A stretch of DNA of 64,000 nucleotides from Sulfitobacter dubius (GTDB taxonomy: Bacteria; Pseudomonadota; Alphaproteobacteria; Rhodobacterales; Rhodobacteraceae). Below, piece after piece: positions 56,491-64,000 of the stretch. How positions within the stretch are numbered: the stretch's first letter is position 1; each line of letters starts with the position of its first letter. The position numbers and the translations under genes were made by a program. A model generated the notes under the pieces. The model worked only from the letters and a program-made list of their open reading frames with translations. It did no database searches and was not told the DNA's origin. The stretch lies in the NCBI RefSeq assembly GCF_900113435.1, contig NZ_FOPG01000002.1, forward strand, positions 310,001 through 374,000, read 5' to 3'.

Positions 56491-56519
56491 AATAAAGGTA
56501 CAAGCCGGGCAAACGTCAA
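56491..56519 (-). promoter_or_regulatory. putative promoter of hrcA-grpE
   Basis: On the minus strand TTGACG (56519-56514) and TTTATT (56496-56491) are 17 nt apart, 21 nt before the hrcA ATG. The region is divergent with rph. Confidence 0.5.
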
Positions 56520-56525
56520 TCGGGG

Positions 56526-56555
56526 TTGCATCAAAGCCTTGTGGGGCGGTATCCC
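56526..56555 (+). promoter_or_regulatory. possible promoter of rph-rdgB-hemW
   Basis: TTGCAT (56526-56531) and TATCCC (56550-56555) are 18 nt apart, 25 nt before the rph ATG. The -10 is weak. Confidence 0.32.
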
Positions 56556-56580
56556 CGGGCAACATCAAAAAGGATATGTC

Positions 56581-57294
56581 ATGCGTCCCTCTGGCCGGAA
56601 ACTCGATGAAATGCGCGCCGTCTCGATCGAGACAGGTTTCACCAAACACGCCGAAGGGTCGGCCCTGATCAAGATGGGCGATACCCATGTGCTTTGCACC
56701 GCTACGCTCGAAGACCGCGTGCCACCGTTTATCAAAGGTTCGGGTCTGGGTTGGGTCACCGCCGAATACGGCATGCTGCCCCGCGCGACCAACACGCGGA
56801 TGCGGCGAGAGGCCGCTTCGGGTAAGCAAGGCGGTCGCACGGTCGAGATCCAGCGCCTGATCGGTCGCGCCCTGCGCGCAGGCGTTGACCGGTCTGCTTT
56901 GGGCGAGCGTCAGATCACCGTCGATTGTGACGTGCTTCAGGCCGATGGCGGCACGCGCTGCGCATCGATCACCGGCGGCTGGATCGCGCTGCGTTTGGCC
57001 GTGAACAAGCTGATGAAAGCGGGTGATGTCGTCTCTGATCCGCTGGTTGATCCTGTCGCCGCGGTGAGCTGCGGTATCTATGCGGGCCAGCCGGTGCTTG
57101 ATCTCGACTACCCTGAGGACTCTGAAGCAGGCGTCGACGGTAACTTTATCATGACCGGTTCTGGCAAGTTGATCGAAGTACAGATGAGCGCCGAAGGCTC
57201 TACCTATACCCGTGACCAAATGAACCAGCTGATGGACCTGGCCGAAAAAGGCGTTGGAGAATTAGCGGAAGTCCAGAAATCGGTTACTTCATGA
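56581..57294 (+). CDS. rph: ribonuclease PH
   Basis: I use ATG 56581 (AAGGA 7 nt upstream; 237 residues), the usual RNase PH length. This phosphorolytic 3'-exoribonuclease trims tRNA precursors. [15 protein letters not shown] near 33-47, [17 protein letters not shown] near 56-72 and [24 protein letters not shown] near 117-140 are hallmark motifs. It overlaps rdgB by 4 nt (ATGA). Divergent from hrcA. Confidence 0.97.
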   Translation: MRPSGRKLDEMRAVSIETGFTKHAEGSALIKMGDTHVLCTATLEDRVPPFIKGSGLGWVTAEYGMLPRATNTRMRREAASGKQGGRTVEIQRLIGRALRAGVDRSALGERQITVDCDVLQADGGTRCASITGGWIALRLAVNKLMKAGDVVSDPLVDPVAAVSCGIYAGQPVLDLDYPEDSEAGVDGNFIMTGSGKLIEVQMSAEGSTYTRDQMNQLMDLAEKGVGELAEVQKSVTS

Positions 57295-57902
57295 CCCGCA
57301 AATTCACCGAAAACCGTATTCTGATTGCGACGCATAACGCGGGCAAGCTTGAGGAAATGGGCCAACTCTTTGCACCTCATGGGGTGACCGTGGTCGGCGC
57401 GGCAGAGATGCAGCTGCCCGAGCCGGAAGAGACTGAAAACACCTTTGTTGGAAATGCGCGGATTAAGGCACATGCCGCTGCCAAGGCCACCGGAATGCCC
57501 GCACTAGCCGACGATTCCGGCATTGAGGTTGAAGCGCTCGACAACGCCCCCGGCGTCTATACCGCCGATTGGGCCGAAACCGAAAATGGCCGTGATTTCA
57601 TCATGGCCATGACCAAGACCCACAACCTGCTGGAAGAGAAGAACGCCCCCCACCCCCGTCGGGCCCGTTTCTGCGCAACTCTAGTGCTGGCATGGCCCGA
57701 CGGCCACGATGAGGTCTTCGTCGGGAAGGTTAACGGTACCTTGGTCTGGCCAATGCGCGGCAAGCAAGGTCACGGATATGACCCGATGTTCCAGCCGGAT
57801 GGACATGACAACACTTTTGCCGAAATGGACGCCGAACAGAAAAACAGCATCAGCCACCGCGCGGATGCCTTTGCAAAATTGATTGCAGGCTGTTTTGGCT
57901 GA
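57291..57902 (+). CDS. rdgB: dITP/XTP pyrophosphatase (RdgB/HAM1)
   Basis: The 203-residue enzyme removes dITP and XTP from the nucleotide pool. [15 protein letters not shown] (9-23), [16 protein letters not shown] (about 50-65) and [21 protein letters not shown] (split over 72-92) are diagnostic, as is [20 protein letters not shown]. It is coupled by ATGA to rph and its stop overlaps the hemW start. Confidence 0.96.
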   Translation: MTRKFTENRILIATHNAGKLEEMGQLFAPHGVTVVGAAEMQLPEPEETENTFVGNARIKAHAAAKATGMPALADDSGIEVEALDNAPGVYTADWAETENGRDFIMAMTKTHNLLEEKNAPHPRRARFCATLVLAWPDGHDEVFVGKVNGTLVWPMRGKQGHGYDPMFQPDGHDNTFAEMDAEQKNSISHRADAFAKLIAGCFG

Positions 57903-59049
57903 AGATTGGCAACAAGGTGGCTTCGGTCTCTATATCCATTGGCCATTTTGCGAAGCGAAATGCCCCTACTGCGACTTCAATTCGCATGTCAGCCGGACGA
58001 TTGACCAACGTGCTTGGCGCGACGCCTACCTAAGCGAGCTACAGCGCGCTGCCGACGAGACCCCCGGGCGTGTCCTCAATGCGGTTTTCTTCGGTGGCGG
58101 CACACCCAGCCTGATGGACCCCGATGTCGTAGCAGACATCATTTCTGCCATTAGAGGCCACTGGCCTACAGCCAATGATCTCGAAATAACGCTCGAAGCC
58201 AATCCCGGTTCTGTAGAAGCAGGCCGTTTCGCCGCCTATCGGCAGGCCGGTGTTTCCCGGGTCTCAATGGGCATTCAGGCCCTAAACGACGCCGATCTAA
58301 AACGCCTCGGCCGGCTGCACTCTGCCCAAGAGGCTATGATAGCTTTCGATACTGCACGCAGCTCGTTCGATCGGGTGAGCTTTGATCTCATCTACGGTCG
58401 GCAGGATCAAACTGCTGCCCAGTGGAAAGCAGAGCTAAAGCAGGCCCTATCACTCGCGATAGATCATATTTCCCTCTATCAGCTTACAATCGAACAAGGC
58501 ACTGCATTTGGGGATCGGTACGCTCGCGGCAAGCTAAGTGGTTTGCCGGACGAAGACCTCGGCGCGGATATGTTCGCCATGACGCAGGATATCTGCAATG
58601 AAATGGGCATGCCCGCCTATGAGGTTTCGAACCATGCACGGGACGGTGCACAATCCCGGCACAACCTGATCTATTGGCGTTATGGCGACTACATCGGGAT
58701 TGGCCCCGGTGCGCATGGACGGATAACCTTAAAAGGTCAAAAGCTAGCTACCGTGGCTTATAGCAATCCGCAGCGCTGGCTTGATGGAGTTTCGAAGTGC
58801 GAATCTGAAAAGCCCAGAGCAATGATAAGCCGGAGCGAACAAGCAACCGAGTTTCTTTTGATGGGCCTGCGCCTGAAAGAAGGCGTTGACCTCAACCGCT
58901 ACGCCGCCATTGCCGGGCATGAGATTGATCAAAACGCTGTCAATCACTTGCAAGATATCGGTATGGCGGCGCGCGAAGGTGATCGGTTAATCGTTTCAGA
59001 TCAGGGCGTTATCGTATTGAACGCCGTGATCGAAACGCTTCTTCCCTAG
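57895..59049 (+). CDS. hemW: radical SAM heme chaperone HemW
   Basis: The radical SAM Cys motif is C19-x3-C23-x2-C26 in [11 protein letters not shown], and [10 protein letters not shown] and LEANPGSVE are family motifs. I start at TTG 57895 (384 residues), with AGG upstream; TTG 57883 would add four residues. No ATG fits, so a TTG start must be used. HemW binds heme and hands it to apoproteins; older name oxygen-independent coproporphyrinogen III oxidase-like. It ends in CTAG shared with parB. Confidence 0.92.
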   Translation: MAEDWQQGGFGLYIHWPFCEAKCPYCDFNSHVSRTIDQRAWRDAYLSELQRAADETPGRVLNAVFFGGGTPSLMDPDVVADIISAIRGHWPTANDLEITLEANPGSVEAGRFAAYRQAGVSRVSMGIQALNDADLKRLGRLHSAQEAMIAFDTARSSFDRVSFDLIYGRQDQTAAQWKAELKQALSLAIDHISLYQLTIEQGTAFGDRYARGKLSGLPDEDLGADMFAMTQDICNEMGMPAYEVSNHARDGAQSRHNLIYWRYGDYIGIGPGAHGRITLKGQKLATVAYSNPQRWLDGVSKCESEKPRAMISRSEQATEFLLMGLRLKEGVDLNRYAAIAGHEIDQNAVNHLQDIGMAAREGDRLIVSDQGVIVLNAVIETLLP

Positions 59050-59945
59050 GCTCCGCCCAATAGGCGGCAGATCTCGTCCAACTGATCAAGCGACGTATAA
59101 TGCAATGTTACCTTGCCAGCTTCTTGGCCCGGCTTGTGGTCCAAAACCACCTTCATTCCCAGATTGGCTGACAAATCGCCTTCAAGCGCCTGTGTGTCAG
59201 CATCTTTCTCTGAGCGCTGCGAGAGGCGGTCTTTATTTACCATATTACCACGCTCGCCAGCGTGATCTTTCTTAACTAAGGCCTCGGTCGCACGCACGGA
59301 TAGACCGCCCTTGATAATTTGCTGCGCCAGCTTCATCGGGTCTTTCGCAGGAATCAGCGCCCGCGCATGGCCTGCGCTCAGTTCATTCTGGCGCACCATC
59401 TCCTGCACTGGCTCAGGTAGGTTCAGAAGGCGCAAGAGGTTCGCAATATGGCTCCGGCTCTTGCCAAGCGCTTCGGCCATCTTTTCTTGGGTGTGCCCGA
59501 ATTTATCCATGAGCTGTCGATAACCAGCTGCTTCCTCGACCGAGTTAAGATCGGCACGTTGGATGTTTTCAATAATCGCGACTTCGAGCACTTCGACGTC
59601 GGTGAACTCACGTACGATAACCGGGAGGCTGTGCACCTTAGCAATTTGCGAAGCGCGCCAGCGCCGCTCACCCGCCACGATCTCAAAGTTCCCGTCATTC
59701 ATCGCCCGAACGATAAGAGGCTGAATGACCCCTTTCTCGCGAATCGATGCCGCGAGATCATCGAGGTTCTCCTGTTCAAACCGCTTCCGCGGCTGATCTG
59801 GATTCGGTTTAATCCGCTCGATCGGAACAAACTGCTCCGCCGCCGCGGCCCCCTTAGCGGCCACGCTCTCTGTCTCTGCAACGTCAGCCATTAGCGCCGA
59901 AAGCCCCCGACCAAGACCCCGTTTACGCTCTTGTTTATCTGCCAT
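59046..59945 (-). CDS. parB: chromosome partitioning protein ParB
   Basis: The 299-residue protein binds parS and spreads along DNA as a CTP switch. The N-domain has the CTP motif GERRWRAS (near 92-99), the middle has a helix-turn-helix (HTQEKMAEALGKSRSHIANLLRLL near 150-173), and the C-domain mediates dimers. AAGGTGG precedes the ATG. parB follows parA after 12 nt. The two parS sites in mnmG and rsmG are its likely targets. Confidence 0.97.
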   Translation of the reverse strand: MADKQERKRGLGRGLSALMADVAETESVAAKGAAAAEQFVPIERIKPNPDQPRKRFEQENLDDLAASIREKGVIQPLIVRAMNDGNFEIVAGERRWRASQIAKVHSLPVIVREFTDVEVLEVAIIENIQRADLNSVEEAAGYRQLMDKFGHTQEKMAEALGKSRSHIANLLRLLNLPEPVQEMVRQNELSAGHARALIPAKDPMKLAQQIIKGGLSVRATEALVKKDHAGERGNMVNKDRLSQRSEKDADTQALEGDLSANLGMKVVLDHKPGQEAGKVTLHYTSLDQLDEICRLLGGA

Positions 59946-59957
59946 ACTGCCACCTTG

Positions 59958-60755
59958 TTAACCATTGTTTTTTGTTAGCTCCAACGCCAAATCCCTGTAC
60001 GCCACCGCCCCTTTCGAGGATGGGTCATAGCTTAGAACCGGCATTGCAAAGCTCGGCGCTTCACTTACCCGAACATTCCGTGGGATCACTGTTTGGAAGA
60101 CAAGCTCTCCCAAATTCGCGCGCGCGTCATTCTCGACCTGCTGCGACAGGTTATTGCGCCGATCGTACATCGTAAGGAGAACCCCCTCAATGCGCAGGTC
60201 TTTGTTCCCACTCTGGCGGACCTCACGGATTGTCAGCATAAGCTGCGAAAGTCCCTCGAGCGCGAAGAATTCACTTTGTAACGGTACGAGTACAGAATGC
60301 GCTGCAATCATCGCATTCACCGTCAAAAGGTTCAAAGACGGAGGACAATCGATGAGGATATAATCGAACTGGAACTGATCCATCTGCGTTTGGCGCAATG
60401 CATCATGGAGGAGGAAACTACGCTTTTCATTCGCGAACAGTTCAATATCCGCAGAGCTAAGGTCCACCGTCGCTGGAACGATGAAAAGACCTTCGGTTTC
60501 GGTCTTCTGTATAACCTGCTCCGGCTCGATATCGTCTAGAAGAAGTTCGTATGTTGTATACTCGCGATCCTCAACTTCGATCCCAAGACCCGTGGATGCG
60601 TTCCCCTGCGGGTCGAGGTCGACAACAAGGATCCGCTTCCCAGCTTCGGCGAGCGCAGCTGCTAGGTTTATTGTAGTGGTCGTTTTTCCCACACCACCCT
60701 TCTGGTTCGCAATAGCGATGATTTTTGGTCCGGTTGGCCGGGAAAGGTCAGACAC
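59958..60755 (-). CDS. parA: chromosome partitioning ATPase ParA (Soj)
   Basis: The 265-residue ParA has the deviant Walker A KGGVGKTTTTINLA near 19-32, with both Lys, and the DLDPQGNASTG block (about 47-57). It forms ATP-dependent gradients that move ParB-parS. Start is GTG 60755, which overlaps the rsmG stop by 8 nt, a frame shift of coupled genes. Together with parB it segregates the origin region. Confidence 0.97.
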   Translation of the reverse strand: MSDLSRPTGPKIIAIANQKGGVGKTTTTINLAAALAEAGKRILVVDLDPQGNASTGLGIEVEDREYTTYELLLDDIEPEQVIQKTETEGLFIVPATVDLSSADIELFANEKRSFLLHDALRQTQMDQFQFDYILIDCPPSLNLLTVNAMIAAHSVLVPLQSEFFALEGLSQLMLTIREVRQSGNKDLRIEGVLLTMYDRRNNLSQQVENDARANLGELVFQTVIPRNVRVSEAPSFAMPVLSYDPSSKGAVAYRDLALELTKNNG

Positions 60756-61353
60756 GAGTGATTTCCTTGATTCTTAAAATGGCCGCGTCTGGGTCTGTCT
60801 TACTTTTAATAGCATCGCATTCATAAGACCACAGTTGCCGCGCCGCTTCATCTTCTTCCTTCCAGCTTTTTCCTTTCGGAAAAAGCGCAACGCCAGAGGA
60901 TTTGAGATGCATTTCACAGAACCTAAGAAGTTTCTTCAGATCAGTTAGCGCGCGAGCGGAGAGGACGTCAGCTTCTTGAGTTTCGAGTATTTCTATCCGT
61001 TCATTTTTTACCGTCGCAGACAGCTCCAACTCCCGAATCGCAGTCCTTAGGAAAGCGCACTTTCTCTGGTCGCTTTCGATGAGCGTAATCTGGAACCTTT
61101 TCTTCTCTTGGTTAAGAACAGCAGCGACGATTCCAGGAAACCCCCCGCCGCTGCCTAGATCAATCCAGCGACCTTCGCCTTCGGCAAGGTCAAATAGCTG
61201 AGCGGAGTCAACAATATGCCTTTTCCAAAGGTCTTCTAAACTAGACTTAGAAACCAGGTTTATCTTCGGGTTCCATTTTCTGACGAGCTCGGCAAACCCG
61301 CTCAGCTTATCCAATGTTTCACGTGAAACATTTAGCGCTCCGAGATCGCTCAT
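60748..61353 (-). CDS. rsmG: 16S rRNA (guanine527-N7)-methyltransferase
   Basis: The 201-residue protein makes m7G527 in 16S rRNA. The SAM motif is [16 protein letters not shown] (near 68-83), and [27 protein letters not shown] (near 27-53) is the family N-region. The parS site at 61315-61330 is translated as NVSRET (residues 8-13). The start overlaps the mnmG stop as ATGA; the end overlaps parA. Confidence 0.96.
   Translation of the reverse strand: MSDLGALNVSRETLDKLSGFAELVRKWNPKINLVSKSSLEDLWKRHIVDSAQLFDLAEGEGRWIDLGSGGGFPGIVAAVLNQEKKRFQITLIESDQRKCAFLRTAIRELELSATVKNERIEILETQEADVLSARALTDLKKLLRFCEMHLKSSGVALFPKGKSWKEEDEAARQLWSYECDAIKSKTDPDAAILRIKEITRV
61315..61330. promoter_or_regulatory. parS site 1 (inside rsmG)
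   Basis: TGTTTCACGTGAAACA is the perfect 16-bp ParB binding site, a full palindrome. It lies in the first codons of rsmG and encodes part of NVSRET. It is 0.6 kb from parA. Confidence 0.97.
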
Positions 61354-63212
61354 ACAGACTTCTTCCCCACGCCCCGTTTAATCCGCGCCAAAATCAATGT
61401 AAGTGCAGCAGGGGTCATCCCATCAATCCGCGCCGCCTGAGCCATTGTTTCGGGCCGCGCCTTAGAAATCTTGGCCTTCAGCTCATTAGAGAGCCCCGAA
61501 AGCTCATTGAAGTCGAATGTATTTGGAATGACTAACATCTCATCCTTTTTCAGAACATCAATTTCTTTTCGCTGGCGCTCAATGTAAGTTGCATAAAGTG
61601 CATCACGCTCAACCTGCCTCCTAACCTCGTCAGGGATTTCTGCTAGCTCTGGGATAAGCGAAATCAGGTCCTCAAACTGGAGATCTGGGAAGGCCAATAC
61701 CTGCAATCCAGTGCGCTTTGACCCATCCTGATTGACGTTCAGGCCGGAAGTGAGGAGTTCTTTAGGGGTGAATGCCCGGTCAGAAAGACGTGCCTTCGCA
61801 ATCTCAAGTGCTTCGACTTTCGCTTCAAATCTGGCTCTTCTTTCCATTGACACGCATCCCAGTTCGATTCCAAGCGGCGTCAACCGCTGGTCGGCATTAT
61901 CAGCCCGCAGGGACAACCGAAATTCTGCGCGAGATGTGAACATCCGGTAGGGTTCAGTGACGCCACGGGTTGTGAGATCATCAATCATCACGCCTATGTA
62001 GCTGTCAGATCGGCTGAAAGAGATACTATCACGTTCCTGAGCTACAAGCGCAGCATTCAAGCCCGCAACCAAACCTTGCGCCGCTGCTTCTTCGTAACCC
62101 GTTGTACCGTTAATCTGACCTGCTAGGAACAAGCCCGGCACGGATCGTACGGCTAAGGTTAACGACAATGCCCGGGGGTCAACGTAATCATATTCAATTG
62201 CGTAACCAGGTTGAAGAATAACTGCGTTCTCCAACCCGACCATACTACGTACGTAGCTTTCCTGCACATCCGCAGGGAGTGACGTTGAGATCCCGTTTGG
62301 GTATACAGTATGATCGTCCGTCCCTTCTGGCTCCAAAAAGACTTGGTGAGATTCTTTGTCAGCAAAACGTACGACTTTATCTTCGATCGAAGGGCAGTAG
62401 CGCGGCCCTACCCCATCAATATGCCCGCCATACATTGCTGAACGCTCGAGATTGTCCCGGATGATCTCGTGGGTCTTCAGATTGGTATGCGTGATCCCGC
62501 ATGCGACTTGCGTGGCTGAGATGCGGTCTGACATAAAGGAGAAGAGAACGGGTTCTTCATCGCCCGGCTGAACCTCAAGAATATCCCAGTTAATAGTGCG
62601 CCCATCCAGCCGCGGGGGTGTGCCCGTCTTGAGTCGGCCCATCGGAAGATCGAAAGAGTCGATCCGTTCAGCCAACTTAATGGAAGCCCTATCTCCCATC
62701 CGGCCCCCATGATGCGATTCATCGCCGATATGAATCACACCCCGTAAAAACGTTCCAGTCGTCAGAACCACCGACACAGAGCTAAGTTCTGTTCCGTCTG
62801 CAAGTAGAACGCCGGACACAGCTCCGCCATCCATCAAGAAATCTACAACCTCTCCCTCCACGATGGAGAGGTTTGACTGGGTTTCAATCTCGCGAAGCAT
62901 CTCGGTCCGATATATCTTTCGATCAGCCTGCGCACGCGGGCCCTGAACTGCCGGGCCCTTCCGTCGGTTAAGAAGCCGAAACTGGATACCAGCTTTATCC
63001 GCCACGCGACCCATTACGCCGTCCATAGCATCAATCTCACGGACCAAATGGCCTTTACCTAATCCACCGATTGCGGGATTACAGGACATTACGCCGATAC
63101 CTTCACGGCTCATTGTCACCAGTGCGGTATTGGCACCCAGGCGCGCAGATGCGTGAGCAGCCTCAGCGCCCGCATGACCTCCGCCAATCACGATCACATC
63201 AAAATGTTTCAC
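61350..63212 (-). CDS. mnmG: tRNA uridine-5-carboxymethylaminomethyl modification enzyme MnmG (GidA)
   Basis: I start at GTG 63212 ([15 protein letters not shown]), giving 620 residues, because GGAG lies 8 nt upstream; GTG 63221 is nearer to that site than normal. With MnmE it makes the cmnm5 group at U34 of tRNAs. The FAD motif is [12 protein letters not shown] (near 9-20), and [16 protein letters not shown] and [11 protein letters not shown] are family motifs. A parS site spans the gap between ribosome binding site and start. Confidence 0.96.
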   Translation of the reverse strand: MKHFDVIVIGGGHAGAEAAHASARLGANTALVTMSREGIGVMSCNPAIGGLGKGHLVREIDAMDGVMGRVADKAGIQFRLLNRRKGPAVQGPRAQADRKIYRTEMLREIETQSNLSIVEGEVVDFLMDGGAVSGVLLADGTELSSVSVVLTTGTFLRGVIHIGDESHHGGRMGDRASIKLAERIDSFDLPMGRLKTGTPPRLDGRTINWDILEVQPGDEEPVLFSFMSDRISATQVACGITHTNLKTHEIIRDNLERSAMYGGHIDGVGPRYCPSIEDKVVRFADKESHQVFLEPEGTDDHTVYPNGISTSLPADVQESYVRSMVGLENAVILQPGYAIEYDYVDPRALSLTLAVRSVPGLFLAGQINGTTGYEEAAAQGLVAGLNAALVAQERDSISFSRSDSYIGVMIDDLTTRGVTEPYRMFTSRAEFRLSLRADNADQRLTPLGIELGCVSMERRARFEAKVEALEIAKARLSDRAFTPKELLTSGLNVNQDGSKRTGLQVLAFPDLQFEDLISLIPELAEIPDEVRRQVERDALYATYIERQRKEIDVLKKDEMLVIPNTFDFNELSGLSNELKAKISKARPETMAQAARIDGMTPAALTLILARIKRGVGKKSV

Positions 63213-63220
63213 GTGAAACA
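63205..63220. promoter_or_regulatory. parS site 2 (mnmG translation start)
   Basis: A second perfect TGTTTCACGTGAAACA, 1.89 kb from the first. On the mnmG message it begins right after GGAG and runs across the GTG start at 63212-63210. In RNA the palindrome could fold on itself over the start codon. Confidence 0.96.
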
Positions 63221-63225
63221 CTCCA

Positions 63226-64000
63226 TCATTTACCTACGCAAAAACTGGTGAAGATTTCATCCAGCAAGTTTTCAACGTCTATGCGGCCGACCAGAGTTTC
63301 CAGCGCGCGTATCGCGAATCGCAATTCCGCCGCGGCTAGATCATAAAAGTCTGGCCCTCGCTGTAGGGTAACATCTACCTCAGCCAAACACGAGACGGCT
63401 TGCTCCAAAGCGACGCGATGTCGCTCATGCGTCGCGAGGCCGATGCTGGCGCTCTTCGCCGAAAGGATCGTTTGAACCCGAGCAATAAGCTCAGAGACAC
63501 CCTGCCCGGTTTTTCCTGAGATCCCGCTTTCTTCCATACCTGAGAGGTCCGCTTTTGGTCGGACCACAATATCGTCGGGTTCCGGAGAGATCATCAAAGT
63601 CTCATCCGGTGCGGCAAGAAAGACCCGCAAGTCTGCGGCTTTCGCGCGTTCGATGGCCCGCTCGATTCCGATGGCCTCAATCTTATCATCGCTATCGCGC
63701 AGACCCGCCGTATCCAGCAGTGTCACCGGAAGACCGCCGAGGTCCATCCTCACCTCGATAACGTCCCGGGTCGTGCCAGCGATTTCGGATGTGATCGCGG
63801 CGTCACGGCCTGCGAGAGCATTTAGCAGGGTCGATTTTCCAGCGTTCGGCGCGCCAATGATGGCAACTTCGAAGCCATTGCGAACGCGCTCTGCGACATA
63901 GGTGCCTCTCGCTTCGGCCTGCAACTCTTCCCCGACTTTGGTAAGCAGCGCGTCGACCTCTGGGGTGACATCGACGGGCACCTCTTCGTCTGCGAAGTCG
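63226..64000 (-). CDS. mnmE: tRNA modification GTPase MnmE (C-terminal part; start outside window)
   Basis: The frame is open to the window edge; 257 residues are seen of an expected 430 or so. The G domain has [15 protein letters not shown] (G1), AGTTRDVIE (G2) and [10 protein letters not shown] (G3), and the NKxD position is altered to RPKADLS. The C-terminus ends in FTSFCVGK, where MnmE has C[IV]GK with the conserved Cys. It works with MnmG, whose gene starts 13 nt downstream. Upstream genes are not in view. Confidence 0.95.
   Translation of the reverse strand, partial: DFADEEVPVDVTPEVDALLTKVGEELQAEARGTYVAERVRNGFEVAIIGAPNAGKSTLLNALAGRDAAITSEIAGTTRDVIEVRMDLGGLPVTLLDTAGLRDSDDKIEAIGIERAIERAKAADLRVFLAAPDETLMISPEPDDIVVRPKADLSGMEESGISGKTGQGVSELIARVQTILSAKSASIGLATHERHRVALEQAVSCLAEVDVTLQRGPDFYDLAAAELRFAIRALETLVGRIDVENLLDEIFTSFCVGK

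Noticed and set aside
56471-56580. CIRCE element between hrcA and rph
   Set aside because: No TTAGCACTC-N9-GAGTGCTAA or close variant is present here or before dnaK.
1-64000. Mobile elements, prophage, CRISPR, toxin-antitoxin or defence islands
   Set aside because: No transposase, integrase, direct-repeat array, restriction or Cas motifs were seen; all genes have core-genome character.

Overview
The window is a piece of an alphaproteobacterial chromosome, very probably from the Roseobacter group of the Rhodobacterales; a Sulfitobacter-like genome is my best guess, not a proven one. The grounds are high GC content, close relatives of familiar Rhodobacterales proteins throughout, the rimP-nusA-ylxR-infB operon with an YlxR/L7Ae fusion, and the origin-proximal order mnmE-mnmG-rsmG-parA-parB with two perfect ParB sites (TGTTTCACGTGAAACA). 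Nearly every base is coding. Genes are tightly packed, with many 1, 4 or 8 nt overlaps. I see no insertion sequence, prophage, CRISPR array, rRNA or tRNA. This is core genome, not an island.

Layout. 1-6.1 kb: surface polysaccharide genes, namely a cut-off glycosyltransferase, galU, a GT2 glycosyltransferase, kdsB and cysQ on the minus strand, then a KpsM-like export permease and an SH3/GTEPFW secreted protein on the plus strand. 6.1-11 kb: alkB, dnaK-dnaJ, radC. 11-19 kb: a PstS-like/OmpA fusion and an unknown membrane-anchored protein downstream of secA, then a divergent parvulin-argJ-mutT operon. 19-21 kb: a tiny 40-codon gene, then a lipid kinase coupled to a metallophosphoesterase. 21-26.5 kb: infB, ylxR, nusA, rimP, with a promoter and an attenuator-like hairpin in the leader. 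26.5-33.5 kb: a short Tat-type binding protein, prolyl aminopeptidase, ubiG, marR, nitrilase, grxC, comF, a methyltransferase and hemH. 33.5-37 kb: cell-envelope genes (a 60-residue membrane peptide, two L,D-transpeptidases around a CAP lipoprotein) and an RNA m5U methyltransferase. 37-44 kb: two tandem ABC half-exporters, a CCA-adding enzyme, a CoA-type Nudix, hslO and another Nudix. 44-52 kb: ilvA, argG, a small secreted protein, a sulfotransferase-like protein, msrA, a ribokinase and maeB. 52-64 kb: mutS, grpE-hrcA, rph-rdgB-hemW, parB-parA-rsmG-mnmG and the 3' part of mnmE.

How the parts work together. DnaK/DnaJ, GrpE, HrcA, Hsp33, MsrA and glutaredoxin form a dispersed proteostasis and redox set. 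MutS, AlkB, MutT, RdgB and RadC serve genome and nucleotide-pool maintenance. RimP, NusA, YlxR and IF-2, with RNase PH, CCA transferase, RsmG, MnmE and MnmG, build and run the translation machinery. KdsB, GalU, the glycosyltransferases and the KpsM-like permease point to a Kdo-containing or Kdo-linked surface glycan.

I did not find a convincing undescribed multi-gene system. The best leads are small: the 40-codon gene at 19.1 kb, the rimP leader hairpin, a parS site placed between the ribosome binding site and the likely start codon of mnmG, the PstS-like/OmpA fusion beside an unknown protein, and the L,D-transpeptidase/CAP cluster. Starts that differ from the longest reading frame are explained in the entries.
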